Shown piece after piece: positions 30,657 through 41,275 of a DNA stretch of 64,000 nucleotides. The notes under the pieces are model-generated. The model was given only the letters and a program-made list of their open reading frames with translations, searched no databases and was not told where the DNA came from. Each line of letters starts with the position of its first letter. Positions within the stretch are counted from its first letter, which is position 1. Both the position numbers and the translations under genes were made by a program. This stretch comes from Phymatolithon calcareum (taxonomy: Eukaryota; Rhodophyta; Florideophyceae; Hapalidiales): assembly GCA_977006965.1 (NCBI GenBank), contig OZ345363.1, positions 682,001-746,000 of the forward strand, written 5' to 3'.

Positions 30657-30893
30657 GGACTGCTCGCAACCTGAAATCACAGCGTGCCACAGGACAGGGG
30701 AGTAATCTTCCCCCTCGAAGTCCCGAAGGAGACCAGAGGTGGGTTATTGTACATCACAGATTCGTGTTACCCCAACAAAAAAGAAGCTCTTCTTTCGACA
30801 GAATGCAGGCAAAACCTCTTGGCACTAGGAAAGTTGCCTCAAACGTCAGCAGATGCGTTGGTAACTATTAAATGAAAATTAGCCTTTCTTCTT
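30594..30893 (+). repeat. Dispersed repeat R3, copy a
   Basis: About 300 bases with the blocks TTCCCCCTCGAAGTCCC, GAGACCAGAGGTGGG, AACCTCTTGGCACTAG and CAGATGCGTTGGTAAC, ending in an A-rich tail. Shares these with 32866-33046, 47698-47828, 47956-48100 and 58373-58690. It may be the 3' end of a non-LTR element or a SINE. Confidence 0.65.
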
Positions 30894-31174
30894 CTACCTC
30901 CAATGTCATGTTCCCTGTTCCCAGTGATAAAACCAATGGAGGCGGCATTGATGTGACCAGGCGAAGCAACAACAAACATGGAGTGATGTTGATAAAACAC
31001 TAGAATGGAGGTTGAATTAGAGTTTCACTGTCGACAGGTGAATATCGTAGGCACGCACGCACTGCGACCGGCGAGGACTAGATTAAGATGTTCACTATCC
31101 ATACTGGCTGTGCTCAACGCCTTCACCTGCTCTCTAATCCGGGATAGGATAGTGTTTGTTAAGAAAGGATTTGT

Positions 31175-31399
31175 ATGATTTGGGATAAACAGATAAGAAA
31201 CAGAGAGCGAACAGCTGATCAAGCGTTCCGAATAATTCATGATGAGATGATTGCAACGGAATGGCTAGAACAGCTGAACGTCACAATGCCGAGATTCAAG
31301 GCCTTCTTCTCATTGAAACCCACAAAAATGATGACCATGATCTATAAAGCTGCGACGCCAGGGCAGGGTGAGCATCTGATTGATCAGATTGAGGAATAG
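31175..31399 (+). CDS. Unrecognised 74-codon ORF
   Basis: An ATG at 31175 opens 74 codons of mixed, helical text containing DEMIATEWLEQLNVTMPRFKA. It reads like true protein but has no recognised motif. It sits among transposon remnants and 280 bases upstream of a larger ORF on the same strand, so it may belong to the same decayed element. The 3' end lies in a sequence with no other features. Confidence 0.25.
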   Translation: MIWDKQIRNRERTADQAFRIIHDEMIATEWLEQLNVTMPRFKAFFSLKPTKMMTMIYKAATPGQGEHLIDQIEE

Positions 31400-31678
31400 G
31401 GAGCGGAAGGGGTGCGAAACTCAAATCGTGTAATCATTCAAGCATAATAACAACAATGCTGTCATTTTGCTTCATTCCTATCCATGAGACGGTCGAATGT
31501 ATATTTGATCAGCTGCTGATCGCTGTCGCGGTCTGTGTGCCCAATGAGCGGGCACTATTCAAAGATCTGCGCAACTTTGACTAGCTAATTGTAGTTCTCT
31601 TAATGCCAAATCAGCTCGCAATCTATCTTGGATTTTTGCTCCTCTGTTGTGGGGAATGCATAGAGCCAAAAGCGGTAA

Positions 31679-32392
31679 ATGGCCTCAAACCATGGCCTTT
31701 TCAGTGGAGGAGATCGTCGTAAGAGCCTACAAGTTGGTGGCTCCGGTGAGTGCAATCTTCCGAAGAAGGCATTTACGTTGCTAAATGAAAAGGAAACACG
31801 CGCGTTGATTGAGAACATTGTATCCTTGGCAGGCGACTTCGTGAGGACCGAAACAAAAGAAATCTGGAAGGAGGCGATGCATGAAGCTGCACTACCGTAT
31901 TGTCCATGGGAAGTTTCCTACAGAAAGCAGAAAAGAGAAATAAACATTTCTGGGAAATGTTTAGCGTGCGGATGTGACTGCAAGAAAAGGAAGATTGATG
32001 AATCTGTCCGCTTGTCGTCTGCTTTGGCGATTCCGACACCACCAGCTGCAACAGTTGTTCCTCGTTTCAAAGATTTTAACAATTCGATTCAAGACGTGGT
32101 AACTTGCTGGCGCACGGGCAAAATGCGCAGCGGGACTGATTTGGTTCCTCTTTATAAGCTTTCTGACGCAAACGTCAGGAAATCTATTTGGCCTGGATGC
32201 ACTAACGAATGGTGGATCAAATCCGGACACAAACAAGCTTACGCTCGGCTTAGAAGACTAACTTTAAAAGTCATCGAGAACTCTCATTGCTTGTGTGCCT
32301 TGGACGCAGTTGGCAATGACTCAGATTGGGATAGTACGGTAAGAATATTTGTAGAAGAATGGAAGGATAGTCCACTTTCTGCAGTGAAATGA
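31679..32392 (+). CDS. 237-residue protein with a possible GCR1-type DNA-binding domain
   Basis: An intact ORF from ATG at 31679. Residues about 30-70 are helical and acidic. Residues 90-107 contain CLACGCDCKKRK, a Cys cluster next to a basic patch that could be a nuclear signal. Residues about 133-200 (SIQDVVTCWRTGK ... PLYKLSD ... NEWWIKSGHKQAYARLRRLTLKVI) have the spacing of Trp, Gly, Pro-Leu, Trp and the basic helix seen in the GCR1_C family. That domain is known in yeast Gcr1 and at the ends of Crypton recombinases. The match is by eye and weak. A tyrosine-recombinase gene lies 11 kb away on the other strand, which is suggestive but no proof of a link. Confidence 0.45.
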   Translation: MASNHGLFSGGDRRKSLQVGGSGECNLPKKAFTLLNEKETRALIENIVSLAGDFVRTETKEIWKEAMHEAALPYCPWEVSYRKQKREINISGKCLACGCDCKKRKIDESVRLSSALAIPTPPAATVVPRFKDFNNSIQDVVTCWRTGKMRSGTDLVPLYKLSDANVRKSIWPGCTNEWWIKSGHKQAYARLRRLTLKVIENSHCLCALDAVGNDSDWDSTVRIFVEEWKDSPLSAVK

Positions 32393-32580
32393 GAGAAGTT
32401 CTTCAGTGTATATTGTGCCCATTAAAAGAAGATACAATGCGCTACACTGTGGTTTCGCTTACCAGTTAAGCATTGACTGAACTCGCTGTGGGCAGTCAGG
32501 CCGACTCGGTAAGCCCACACATTGAGCTGTAACAACCATCTACCATGGAAGGCACAGAGAAGGAACAGAAAACAATACTC

Positions 32581-32790
32581 TCATCGCAGACTTCGGGGCA
32601 AATCACAACCGAAACAATCACATGGACAGGGGGTGTACAGACCAGTATCTACGCGTCTCAGAAGCCCACAGGAGCTTAATCCAGGCGTTAGGTGCAGTGC
32701 GTACTCTAAAGGCGGTTGAATTAATGCCTTGTATATCTGTTTGCATTTCTGGATATAAGTCCTTTCTTGAAAACTCCCGGTGCGTCTAAC
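32581..32790 (-). pseudogene. Non-LTR reverse-transcriptase thumb fragment
   Basis: Minus-strand text CKQIYKALIQPPLEYALHLTP matches the region after the polymerase motifs in the larger LINE fragments of this window (compare ...IRIFKSLIIPKWEYALHVTPM at 44.4-45.4 kb). It is short and frame-broken. Confidence 0.5.
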
Positions 32791-32799
32791 TCGTATATG

Positions 32800-33195
32800 G
32801 CGCTCCGCTGAAACTTCGGATGGCATGCAGTGGCTGCTAGATGCAACGAGAAACAGCAAAGTAATTTTCCCCCTCGAGGTCCCGAAAGAGACCAGAGGTG
32901 GGTATTTGTAGTCCACTGAATCGTTATACAGTAACAAGAAAAGAAACTCTTCCATAGACAGAATGCAGGCAAAACCTCTTGGCACTAGTAAGGTTGCCCG
33001 AAGCGTGAGCAGGTGCGTTGGTAACTTTCAAATAAAAATCTAACTTTAATCTTCTAGATGCAGCGACAAGCTGGGCAAGAAAGAATGGCATGACGTGGAA
33101 TACCGAAGAAGGAAAAAGCGAGGTTCTAATATACCCGGGCCTCTTCCAACGCAAATTTAGACTTGCGGGGTCCGAGCTCCACGAGACGAGCTGAA
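32800..33195 (+). pseudogene. LINE fragment split by repeat R3 copy b
   Basis: Plus-strand text SDGMQWLLDAT (near 32815) resembles the pre-RT region of the LINE at 38.8-41.3 kb. After the R3 insertion, 33052-33195 reads SWARKNGMTWNTEEGKSEVL, which corresponds to the segment just after the FADD box of the same family. The R3 copy (32866-33046) lies between two near copies of CTAGATGCA(A/G)CGA, which may be its target duplication. Confidence 0.5.
32866..33046 (+). repeat. Dispersed repeat R3, copy b
   Basis: Same blocks as copy a, from AATTTTCCCCCTCGAGGTCCC-like text to the AAATAAAAATC tail. It has no coding potential of its own. Confidence 0.65.
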
Positions 33196-33579
33196 GTGAT
33201 CTTATTGAGCACTGTTCCCCTCTGGTGGCCGCTTTTCAAACTGGACGCAACTTGGGTGAAATGCTGTACGACTCAGAATGCAAGATGTGTAGTAGTTTGG
33301 TAGTACATGGATTCCGCCCTGAGCGGTGTGCCGCAATGCTCAAGGAAGCTGGAAGAGAGAACAGAAGGAAATGAAAGAAGGTAACGAGATGACCAGCGAC
33401 CATGAACATCCTAAATGGTTTCCAACCTGGGTCATCCCTTTGAAGGACGGCGGCTGAAGATTATTTGCGTAGAGATTTAGATGTTAAGCTCCCCGAAGCT
33501 CTGCACTTTGTGCGGCTTTGAGCTGTTGTGACATCAAGTACCACTCGTATCTGTTATAGTCTACGATAGCCGTAAGGAT

Positions 33580-34404
33580 GGGGAGTTGTTTAACAACTCC
33601 GAAACCTGCATAAAGAAAGAAAGAAAGATGTGTAGTACCGACTGTAACGAAACAGTTGAACATCTGTTGCTACGCTGTGGTGGACCTTCTGCGTTCAGAC
33701 GCACGTTTATTGGACGAGTAGGTACCAAGACCGTAGGGGAACTATGCCGTGAGAGACCCAAAGTCGTACTCAAATTTCTGAACAATGAGAATCTGTTTTC
33801 GAACAGCTCAGTCGCTCACAGTTTGCGTGAGTGAGCTTTTCGTAATAAGAAAGAAAGAAACCCACCGCCTGGAATATCTCGGTAGAGCGATCGAGACCAA
33901 AGGCGTAACCGACCACGCTACCCTGAAACGCCTCTCCAAAGCGAAAGGTATAATCCTTGCCCTCCGGGATAATGGCGTTACAGCTAAAGAACTGACGACA
34001 ACAAAATGCATATCCATCTACAAGGCCTTGCTCCATTTCGATGGGAATACGCACTGCACCAAAAGCCGTAGACAAAGGCCATTCAATCGCATGTGGAACA
34101 GATAGAAGGACTGTTCTACTCCCTTATATTTAGTCACTTTGCTAAGCGGAATAATGATCGAATGCGAATACTGTGCAGAATCACACCACAAGAGCTCAGA
34201 CGCAAGAAATTTGGAAAGCACTTTGCGATGTCTCTCCTGCATGCAAAACGGAACCTGGAGGAAATCAAGAACTACGATGACAAGAATGAGCACTTGGCAC
34301 AGGCACAGAAGGATATTCGATACCTAGAAGAACACGAACTGCTGAACGTCCCAACGCAGAGGGGCATGGATGGAAAGGTCACTCTATGCTCCAGAAAGTT
34401 TTAA
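33580..34404 (+). pseudogene. Non-LTR retrotransposon C-terminal fragment, divergent family
   Basis: The first part (33586-33834) ends in CNETVEHLLLRCGG, a Cys-rich motif found near the C-terminus of many LINE proteins. From 33850 the text YLGRAIETKGVTDHATLKRL ... CISIYKALL gives the RT thumb. From 34093 a long basic helix-rich region follows (NNDRMRILCRITPQELRRKKFGKHFAMSLL). These parts run in at least three frames. The order differs from one continuous LINE, so two insertions may be mixed. Related to the minus-strand fragment at 38371-38704. Confidence 0.6.
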
Positions 34405-34905
34405 AACGCGCTGGAATGAGTTTTCTCGTGCTCCAATGATTCCACTAGGCTTTCACGAGTTGTTTGTAAAGTTAATGTAACTGTCTTACACTGTTGCATT
34501 GTTCAAGATCTTTTATGATCCCAAAAGGGTCTTCATGGTACCTCCGTTTTAGATTCATTGCAAGACGAAGGTTCACAATCGTTTTGTAGATATCCTCTAC
34601 TCATCCAGGGTAGGAACAATCTCTAATTCTAATAGTCTGACCACTGCCTGCATTGTTTCGTCCTCGGTAATTCCGCGTAGTTACGGTCGTGTGAGATTGC
34701 GTTGTAGCGTCTCAAGGCTCTTGTCAGCTACCTCATCGAAGTGCTCCACATAGAAAGATGTGTTCCGCGAGGGGAAGCGTCCGAAATACCATTTCACTGT
34801 CGTCATTCTGGAGTTTCGCGATTTGAGTCGCGCTCTCTCACGTCCACTGAGATTTTTCGCTTCAATCCTTCCTTCGCTTGGCTCCAGGCATTGGGGATAT
34901 GCGAT
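34405..34905. other. No gene recognised
   Basis: About 500 bases without recognisable coding text, lying between divergent LINE fragments. Confidence 0.4.
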
Positions 34906-37195
34906 ATCTTATTTTAAAAGGTCCTAAAACCTCAGTTTGAGTAACAGGACCGCTTCTCAATCTTACACATTCTATTCTCTTAAAATCACATTAATTCAAA
35001 TTTTTCTTCTCGCGAGGGCCCAGGTGAGTCTTTTGACTTCACATTCAGTCTGCTTGTCGATTTCGGTGGATCGCGGTGCTTGCTGGAGCGCTACGAGCTC
35101 ACTCAGAGCACCGGTCCCTAAGTATGTCGCCAAGGTTGATTTTCTCCCCAGAGGGGCTCTCTTAAAAATCTCTCATAGGCACTTTAGGCGCTTGTTTCTG
35201 TATCTTATATGTAGCACTCCTGGTAGCTTGTTCGGCTTGTCTACTGGATATTTTATTATTCGCCCTTCTTCCTCCTTCCAGAATCCAGCGGTTTCCTCTA
35301 TTCGACGCTTCTTCGACACCATGCGGTCTTCCGCTTCTTTTAACGCTCCTTTATGGTTCTCCTCCTCTCTAACATACCCGATATCCTTCGATACGGTTGC
35401 CAACTCCTGTTCTCTTCCTCCATATTCTTCTTCCTATTCCAGGTACCTCTCCTTCTGATTTGGCACAAATCAAACCTTTCAGCCTGGTGTGCTCTCCTCG
35501 TCTCTGGGCTGGCAAGTTTTCAAATATGTACTTGTAGAAAAGACCTTTTGCTGCTTCGATCACAGCTATAGTCGCTTGGTCATCGGGTTCAAGTGGATAG
35601 CCTTGAAATTGTCCGCAAAATCAGTGGAAGGCCTCCAAAGTATTCTTGATATAGCCTCGGAGTGGGCACAGAGAAATGGTATGGTGTGGAACACCGTGAA
35701 AAGCGTAATTCTTTGGACCAAGGATACGGCAGGTCATAGCTTCAGGCTCTTCAAGTGGATAGCATACTCCCATTTGGGGAGAATCAACGATTCGAAAATC
35801 CTGATACTCGCCCATTCTCTATGCTTGGTGCAGCTCCTTTCCTGCAGCAAGAACTTGCGCTTTGGAAGTCCTTTATGCTTGAAAACGTCACTCTTTCCTC
35901 TTTTCGTGTTCCATCTCACGCAGTTCTCGTCTGCCCACTTCGAGGCTCTGTTCAAGAGTTTATGCAGCCCTTTAGCGGTCTTGGCTTGAAGGAAAAGGTC
36001 ATCCGCAAATAGCTGCGCAGGTTGCTCCGACACTACGCATCTCCCTTGCAGTCTCATGAGTGATTCTGAGGGCGTCTAATAAATTCCAAATTCAAAAAAG
36101 GTTGCTCCGACACGGTTCTTGCTAGTTTGTCAGTAGCTTCGGCGAACGTATCCATAAATAAATTATATAGACAAGGGCTGAGCGGGGACCCTTGCGGAAC
36201 CCCTCGGTCAATTATGCGTCAAGTTTTCGTTTCGTCTCCAGACGACGTGGTCCACGACGGCTGTAGCAGATACGATATAAGTCTGCCAAATCCTCTTCCC
36301 TCCATATTCTTCTGCATCTTCCAGGTACTTCTTCCAAGTAGCTAGGCTCAAAGCGAAACTTTCAACCTGGTGTACTCTCCTCATCCTCGGGCTGGCGAGG
36401 AGGCAGAGCACGCGCATTCGTTCTCGTCAATGTTCGGCATATTTTCCAAATATGTACTTGCAGAAAAGCCCCCTGCTGCTTCGATCGCAGCTTGTAATCG
36501 CTTGGTCATCCGGGTCAAATGGATCGCATACTCCAATTTGGGGAGAAGCAAAGACTTGAAAATTCTGATACTCCTGGCTGGCTAGAATGCGGTAACAAAT
36601 ACGCCAATTTGATGTCGTTTGTCGATGCACCCAACCGTATTCCGAACTCTTGAGATTGCCGTGTCGTCGGTGAATCCCTTGTTGTTACACTTACCCGGAA
36701 GTACGAAAGTCTCCATGCTTGCGCTGGCTGCACCGACACGGTTCCTGCTAGTTTGTTGGTGGCTGCAGCGAACGTATCCATGAATACATTGTATAAAAAT
36801 GACTGAGCTGGGACCCTTGCGGAATCCGCCGGGCAATTTTGCACCATGTTTTCATTTCGTCTTTTGCTGACGTGATTCACGACGGCTTTGGCAGACACGA
36901 TACCATCCTCCTTATGTGGGCTACTAGTTTGCTCTTCAGTTTTTCCATGAGGATGTCCATCTGGGCGCTGTCATAAGCTGGTGATAGATCGAGTACTGCA
37001 ATGTACGGGTGACCGTGCCGCAGTGCGTTTTTTGCACGGAGAATGGCCAAATAAGTGGTCTTATCGCTCTGAAAACCAAATTGTGCTTTGTTGAAGCGAT
37101 TGTGCTCCCGTATTTAGGAGTCCAGGCAGAGTCTATAACCTTCCTGAGCTGACTCAGTAGGGAGATAGGCCTGCAACTCGCGGCGACGTGCAATG
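34906..37195 (-). pseudogene. LINE-like non-LTR retrotransposon, fragment L2
   Basis: Read on the minus strand, motifs appear in order across broken frames. CRPISLLSQLRKVIDSA (RT motif 1-2) is near 37150. A region ending in GGFRKGPSS-like text is near 36810, then QLFADDLFLQAKTAKG (catalytic FADD) at about 36000, WADENCVRWNTKRGKS, and LPKWEYAIHL. The basic C-terminal region extends down to 35170. The 3' end carries the conserved GTTACTCAAACTGAGGTTTT block (34920-34950, inverted), shared with the other copies. A 66-bp insertion with a 14-bp duplication splits it at 36034. All domains are broken by stops or shifts. Confidence 0.8.
36020..36113 (-). mobile_element. Tiny 5'-truncated retroposon insertion in L2
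   Basis: The 66 bases 36034-36099 end in CAAAAAA and are flanked by perfect 14-bp repeats GGTTGCTCCGACAC (36020-36033, 36100-36113). The inserted sequence (TGAGGGCGTCTAATAAATTCC core) recurs at 46985-47040 and 48455-48510. It is therefore the 3' tail of a target-primed element family. Confidence 0.85.
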
Positions 37196-38370
37196 GGCCC
37201 TTCCTTTATCTTGAAATAAGCGTTGTGATAGCGAGGTAGGCTTGGAGACTGCCTGCCTTAACAGAATTTAAAAAGATCTGCGGTTTTATTCGAAACATAA
37301 AACCGAAATTTTGGAGACTTTGCTTTAACGGCGTCCAACGGTCTAGCTCGCCAGAGAAGGCGAGCTGTGTCGCGCTTCTCCTTACTAAAATTCCCGGACG
37401 CCGTCCTGTAACTCTTAGGAACCTCCTCCCGGACAATCACCGCTTGCCGGAGAACCGGATTGCCGTAGTTGTAGCCGTGCGATAGCTTCACGACTACTAC
37501 AAACGACTCTGAAGGGTGGGTGGGTGGTCAACAAGAAAACGCGGGCAGCCAACTGAAAAGCTCACCTGTCATACTTCCGCCGAGAAATCAGATATCGCAC
37601 GATTCCTTGTGGGAAACGTATAGCCAGTGTACCAAAGAGCTCCTCACTCTGTTCACTGCCTTACGCGCGGTGCACGTCTCGGTTCAGGCACGTTCCGAAG
37701 TGCGTGCCACCGGGTAAACGCGTCTGCAAGCTTGCGATGCATGTACTGGAGATCAAGGTTTCTTCGGCGTCTTGCGTGATATAGAAAATTCGATCGGCGA
37801 TGTTCAGACTCTGAAACAGTTGCTGGCGACTGTGAGCTCCGCTGAAACTGTCGCGCAAGCGTTCGACGCTAGTATCATGTCGAAGCCAGCCTTCTTGCCA
37901 GGCTTTGTTGAGATCAGGCGACTTGCCGAGTCCAGTATTGAGGAGGATCTCGACGTGCTGGCGCTATGCCAGAAAGAGCGACGATTGTAGCGTCGTACTG
38001 TGTGATTTGAATGCTTGTAGTGGTACTGTAATGATCTTTGGTTCCTCTCTCGAGATAGAAGCCGTGGTCGGCGAGCGACAAGGTCGGCACGGCAGTGAGG
38101 AGAACCAGTCTGTGTTTGTGGTGATCTGCATCGTTTCTGTGGGCCAAGCACCAAAAAGGTGCATCTAGCAGCCGTTTGAGGAGGCCTCGTGCAGGGCGAG
38201 GCATTAGGTATTTAAGATGTGCTCGTGCTAGGTGAACGTAAAATGGATAAGCACACCTTCCGCTTGACAACCACTGCATAACTAGTCTAACAGGCTTTGC
38301 TAAGGCTGAGCTAATATCCTCAGGCGTCACTTTCCCTCGTTCCGCCCTGTCGGTCTGCTCGCTTTACATG
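37196..38370. other. Unrecognised, with one possible coding remnant
   Basis: Plus-strand text from about 37735 to 37990 (LRDIENSIGDVQTLKQLLATVSS-like start, then helical) reads like real protein but has no ATG-started full frame or known motif. The remainder has short ORFs only. The overlapping minus-strand ORFs here look like shadows. Confidence 0.3.
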
Positions 38371-38704
38371 TTATGTTGTTCCATGTACGAAATATCGCAG
38401 GTCTTCGGCTTTTCGTTCGTAGTTTGGATTTTTTTCGATTTCAAGTTTCTCCTTCAGTAGTCGCACAGCGAAATGCTCACCTAATTCAATCTTGATTTTC
38501 GAGGGCATGATTTTGCAAAGCGTTCTTATTCGATTTTCGAGTGAGAGCGTAAAGCGTCCTAGGCTGACGGAGCAGAACAAATCTTTGGCCTGATTGATTT
38601 GCATTTGGATGGATCTCGTCTGCGGGGAAGAAGGTCCTGTAGATTGATCTGATCATTGTTGTACGTAGTCCGTTGGCGTTAATTCTAATATCTGGAAGAT
38701 CCAA
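38371..38704 (-). pseudogene. LINE C-terminal fragment L3
   Basis: Minus-strand text RIRTLCKIMPSKIKIELGEHFAVRLLKEKL resembles the plus-strand fragment at 34150-34260 (RMRILCRITPQELRRKKFGKHFAMSLL). It is the post-RT part of that second, divergent LINE family. Confidence 0.55.
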
Positions 38705-38783
38705 GATCTTTCCCTTCGCTTTCGAGATTCGTTTTAACGTTGAGAGTTCGGTGACGCCCGTGTTCTCGACGGGGATATATGTT

Positions 38784-41275
38784 GATTTACTTTAAAATCA
38801 TCCAAGACCTCACTGTGTAACGGGGCAGCTTCTCAATTACTTCTAACTTACCGCATTCTATTTTCCTAACATTACCTTGATTCGACTTTCTCTCCATATG
38901 AGAGTTCGAGTAATTCTTTTGCATTCATATTCAGTCTCTTTATCCACCAACTTAGACCCGAGTATGCGTTGGAGTACAATAAGCTCAATTTCAGCACCGG
39001 GTTCGAAATACTCACCGAGGATTGATTTCCTCCACAACGGAGCTCTGTCAACAATCAGTCTTAGGCATCTTAGCCTTGTCGTCCTGTCCCTTATTTGTAA
39101 CACTCCTGGCAACTTCTTATGCTTGCTTATCGGGATTTTCACTGAGCGATCCTCTTCGCATTTTTGCCACACTTGGATTGCATCTTCTAATCGCCGCTTC
39201 TTCGAAACTTTACCTTCTTCTGCTTGTTTCAAGGCTTTGCTGAGGTGCTCCTCGTTTCTGATATAGTAAATGTCCTTCGATACTTCTGCCATATCCTCCT
39301 GTCTTCCTCGGCATTCTTCTGCCTGTTCTAGGTAGGTTTTCCGTTTTAGCAGACTTAAAGTAAACCTTTCCGCTTGGTGAGTCCTCCTCACCTCCGGACT
39401 CTCTAGCCGACAGAGCACTCTCATTCGATTTTTTCGATGCTCCGCATATTTCCCGAAGACATACTTGTAAAAAAGACCTTCTGCTGCCTCAATTGCTGAC
39501 AGCAACCGCTTCGTCATCGGAGTCAGATGACTTGCATACTCCCACTTGGGGAAAATCAACGATTTGAAAATCCTGACGCATATTTCAGGGTGGAATCCAC
39601 TGACATGAACGCCACTCTGCCTAAGTTAGTGGATGCATCCAACCGCATTCCGCTCTCTCGACATTGCTGTATCGTCTGTAACTCCAATGTTGTTCATACT
39701 AATGCCCAGGTAGGAAAGTCTCCACGCCTGGTGTAGCTCTTTTCTGGCAAGCATGAACTTTTGCTTAGGTAACCCCTTGTACTTAAGCACTTCGCTCATT
39801 CCAGGCTTTGTGCTCCATGTCATAGAATTTTCGTCTGCCCACTCTGTGGCTATGGTCAGTAGCCTTCGTAAACCTTTCGCATTCTTGGCTTGTAGAAGCA
39901 CATCGTCCGCAAATAACTGAACTGGCTGCTCGGAGACAGTTCCTGTAACTTTTCCAGCGGCTTCAGCAATCGTATCCATGAATATGTTATAAAGTCACGG
40001 GCTGAATGGGGACCCTTGTGGAACACCTCTGTCGATAATGCACCATGTTTTTGATTCGTCCCCTGCGGATGTAATCCACGACGGCTTCAGCAAGTAGGCT
40101 ACCATCCGAGTAATGTGCATCGGCAATTTGGTGGTCAGACGCTCCATGAGGATGTCCCTTGGGACACTATCATAGGCTGCCGATAAGTCGAGGACAACAA
40201 CATAAGGATGTCCACTTCTCATACTATTGTTTGCCCGGAATATGGCCAGATACGTGCTCTTATCCCTCCGGAAACCAAGTTTTGTCTTGTTGGCGCGGTA
40301 ATGATCTCTAATGTAAGAGTCGAGTGCTGAGTCGACAATCTTCCTGGCTTGGTTTAGTAAGAAGATGGGTCGGTAGTTTGCTGCAATGTGCGCTGGTCCT
40401 TTCTTGATAAGGGACTAAGTGTTGCTTGTCTCCATTGCAAAGCATTGGAAAAAATAATTGCTATTGTAATTATTTAAATTATTGTTCCAATAATTTATTC
40501 CTGAGTCTCGCATATTTATTGTATTTATTGAGATCGTCGTGGTTGCGACAATTATTGTATCGGACTCCTCATTTTTTCGATCCGGTTATTCTATCGCGAC
40601 AGAAAGTAGCAAGAAGGATCCAATAATTCGGGGAATAACCAGTTATTTATACCTCGCTGAACTTGAATACAATAATTTATTGCTTCTGCGTTCAACAATA
40701 AATTATTTATTCTCGACACTTTTCGAGAAAAGAATAAAAATAAATAAATAATTCCAATGCTTTGCTCCATTGGCGTGAGAGGCATTTCAGTCAGCCAAAT
40801 GTCTCCCATATAGCCAATATAAGGCCGAAGCATACTTGTTAGCATGTAGCATCTCAACCGCTACGGCATCTGGACCAACCGCCTTCCCTTTTGGGGCCCT
40901 ATTTAAAGCTCTTTGCAGATGCCTCCTAATTGCTCTGTTCTCCGTAAATCCTTCTAGATTCACATTCCAGTCCTTTTCAGCTTTGCATAAAGTTGAGCAT
41001 GTTGTCAACTGTGGTACCCATGTATTCCAGGCGTCCAGTTCCATGGAGTTCAGCCCCTGCTAATTGGAATGTTCGCTTATGCAGTCCCGAGTAGATGAGG
41101 ACTTTGCCTCTTTCGTTCCTCGCGTTCCAAGTAATGCCATTCTCCCTGGCCGTCGCGTCGCTCTATCGAGGAACCATTGCATTCCGTCAGAGTTTATCAT
41201 CTGCAGTTGAAAGTCGTGAGGAAACAGGATTGCGTGGTATCTAGACGTATGCCGCGGTGCATTCAAGTTTTCCAA
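38784..41275 (-). pseudogene. LINE-like non-LTR retrotransposon, fragment L4
   Basis: The best-preserved copy. On the minus strand from 41275: a pre-RT region (SDGMQWFLDRATRRPGR), RAPKGKAVGPDAVAVEML, then, interrupted by a 329-bp MITE, AANYRPIFLLNQARKIVDSAL, FRRDKSTYLAIF and VVVLDLSAAYDSVPRDIL (first catalytic Asp). RGVPQGSPFSP, QLFADDVLLQAKNAKG (FADD box), AWRLSYLGISM and a long C-terminal region (39559-38858, 233 codons) follow. The 3' end has the family block CACAGTGAGGTCTTGGA before an A/T-rich end at 38784. Several stops and shifts make it inactive. The 5' endonuclease region is not recognised beyond 41275. Confidence 0.85.
40437..40765. mobile_element. 329-bp MITE nested in LINE L4
   Basis: Terminal inverted repeats of 14 bases (GCAAAGCATTGGAA) and a 6-bp duplication TCCATT (40431-40436, 40766-40771). 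The interior is rich in AATAATTTATT-type inverted segments. It has no coding capacity. Confidence 0.88.
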
